From Paludibacterium purpuratum (GTDB lineage: Bacteria > Pseudomonadota > Gammaproteobacteria > Burkholderiales > Chromobacteriaceae), in contig NZ_SNZP01000016.1 of the NCBI RefSeq assembly GCF_004363805.1, positions 34,826-98,825 on the forward strand: a stretch of 64,000 nucleotides of DNA, read 5' to 3'. Positions 63,917 to 64,000 of the stretch are shown here, piece by piece. A program made the position numbers and the translations under genes. The stretch's first letter is position 1. Every line of letters begins with the position of its first letter. Below the pieces are notes generated by a model. That model was not told the DNA's origin. It saw nothing but the letters and a program-made list of their open reading frames with translations, and ran no database searches.

Positions 63917-64000
63917 AACAGAACAACCGATAGGTGTGAGTGCCGGGAAGAGCCGACACTTGCACTGCAAGAGACAGAAAGTAACCTTCGGGTTTCTTCG

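Overview
The window is a stretch of ordinary, densely packed bacterial chromosome (about 68 protein genes, no phage, IS element, CRISPR or tRNA that I can see). Gene content points to a betaproteobacterium, most likely Neisseriales (Chromobacterium/Chitinibacter type). The signs are an HslV with a short leader before its catalytic Thr, a one-cysteine DksA, HemL plus HemJ for heme, Calvin-type class II aldolase, PyrB/PyrI, B12-dependent MetH, LPS core genes waaA/waaC, and an rRNA operon leader at the right edge. The genus is an inference.

Layout. 1-6.1 kb: aldolase C-terminus, aroG, dksA, a small cytochrome c, the yggS-proC-yggT operon and a divergent PilT-like ATPase. 6.2-16.2 kb: rsmA, cyaY, lptM-lysA-hisC, hemL, a CYTH protein, hemJ, rubredoxin, thiD-thiE, then waaC-waaA. 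16.2-16.7 kb: a 500-bp gene-free, AT-rich region full of DnaA boxes. 16.7-26.5 kb: glycosyltransferase and epimerase, CNNM/CBS protein, ung, pcm-rhodanese, TPP riboswitch-thiC, GST, MazG-like protein, HD-GYP phosphodiesterase and a YkgJ protein. 26.5-35 kb: chemotaxis receptor, pyrBI behind an apparent attenuator with a leader peptide, GNAT enzyme and a fused indolepyruvate oxidoreductase. 35-44.8 kb: rarD, a YheO regulator-cysteine desulfidase-RidA operon, inositol phosphatase, rsmE, mutarotase, HutC-type repressor, Mpo1-like protein and a C69 dipeptidase. 44.8-58 kb: MocR regulator, BenE, aminopeptidase P, ompR-envZ, yqiA-qor, a solute-binding protein and metH. 58-64 kb: yaeQ, rhlE, a TetR repressor with a perfect operator, an RsuA-type enzyme, hslVU, and the promoter and leader of an rrn operon.

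The most interesting structure is not a gene. Six perfect TTATCCACA DnaA boxes lie between 14.9 and 17.5 kb, four of them in 16.27-16.98 kb beside an AT-rich tract. Four perfect GTTTCACGTGAAAC parS cores, plus two one-mismatch copies, lie between 6.1 and 49.2 kb. Together they suggest that the window holds the chromosomal origin of replication and its ParB centromere cluster, although dnaA is not here. Gene orientation (mostly minus to the left, more plus to the right, rrn reading away) agrees weakly. The parS and DnaA-box matches are seen directly; origin function is inference.
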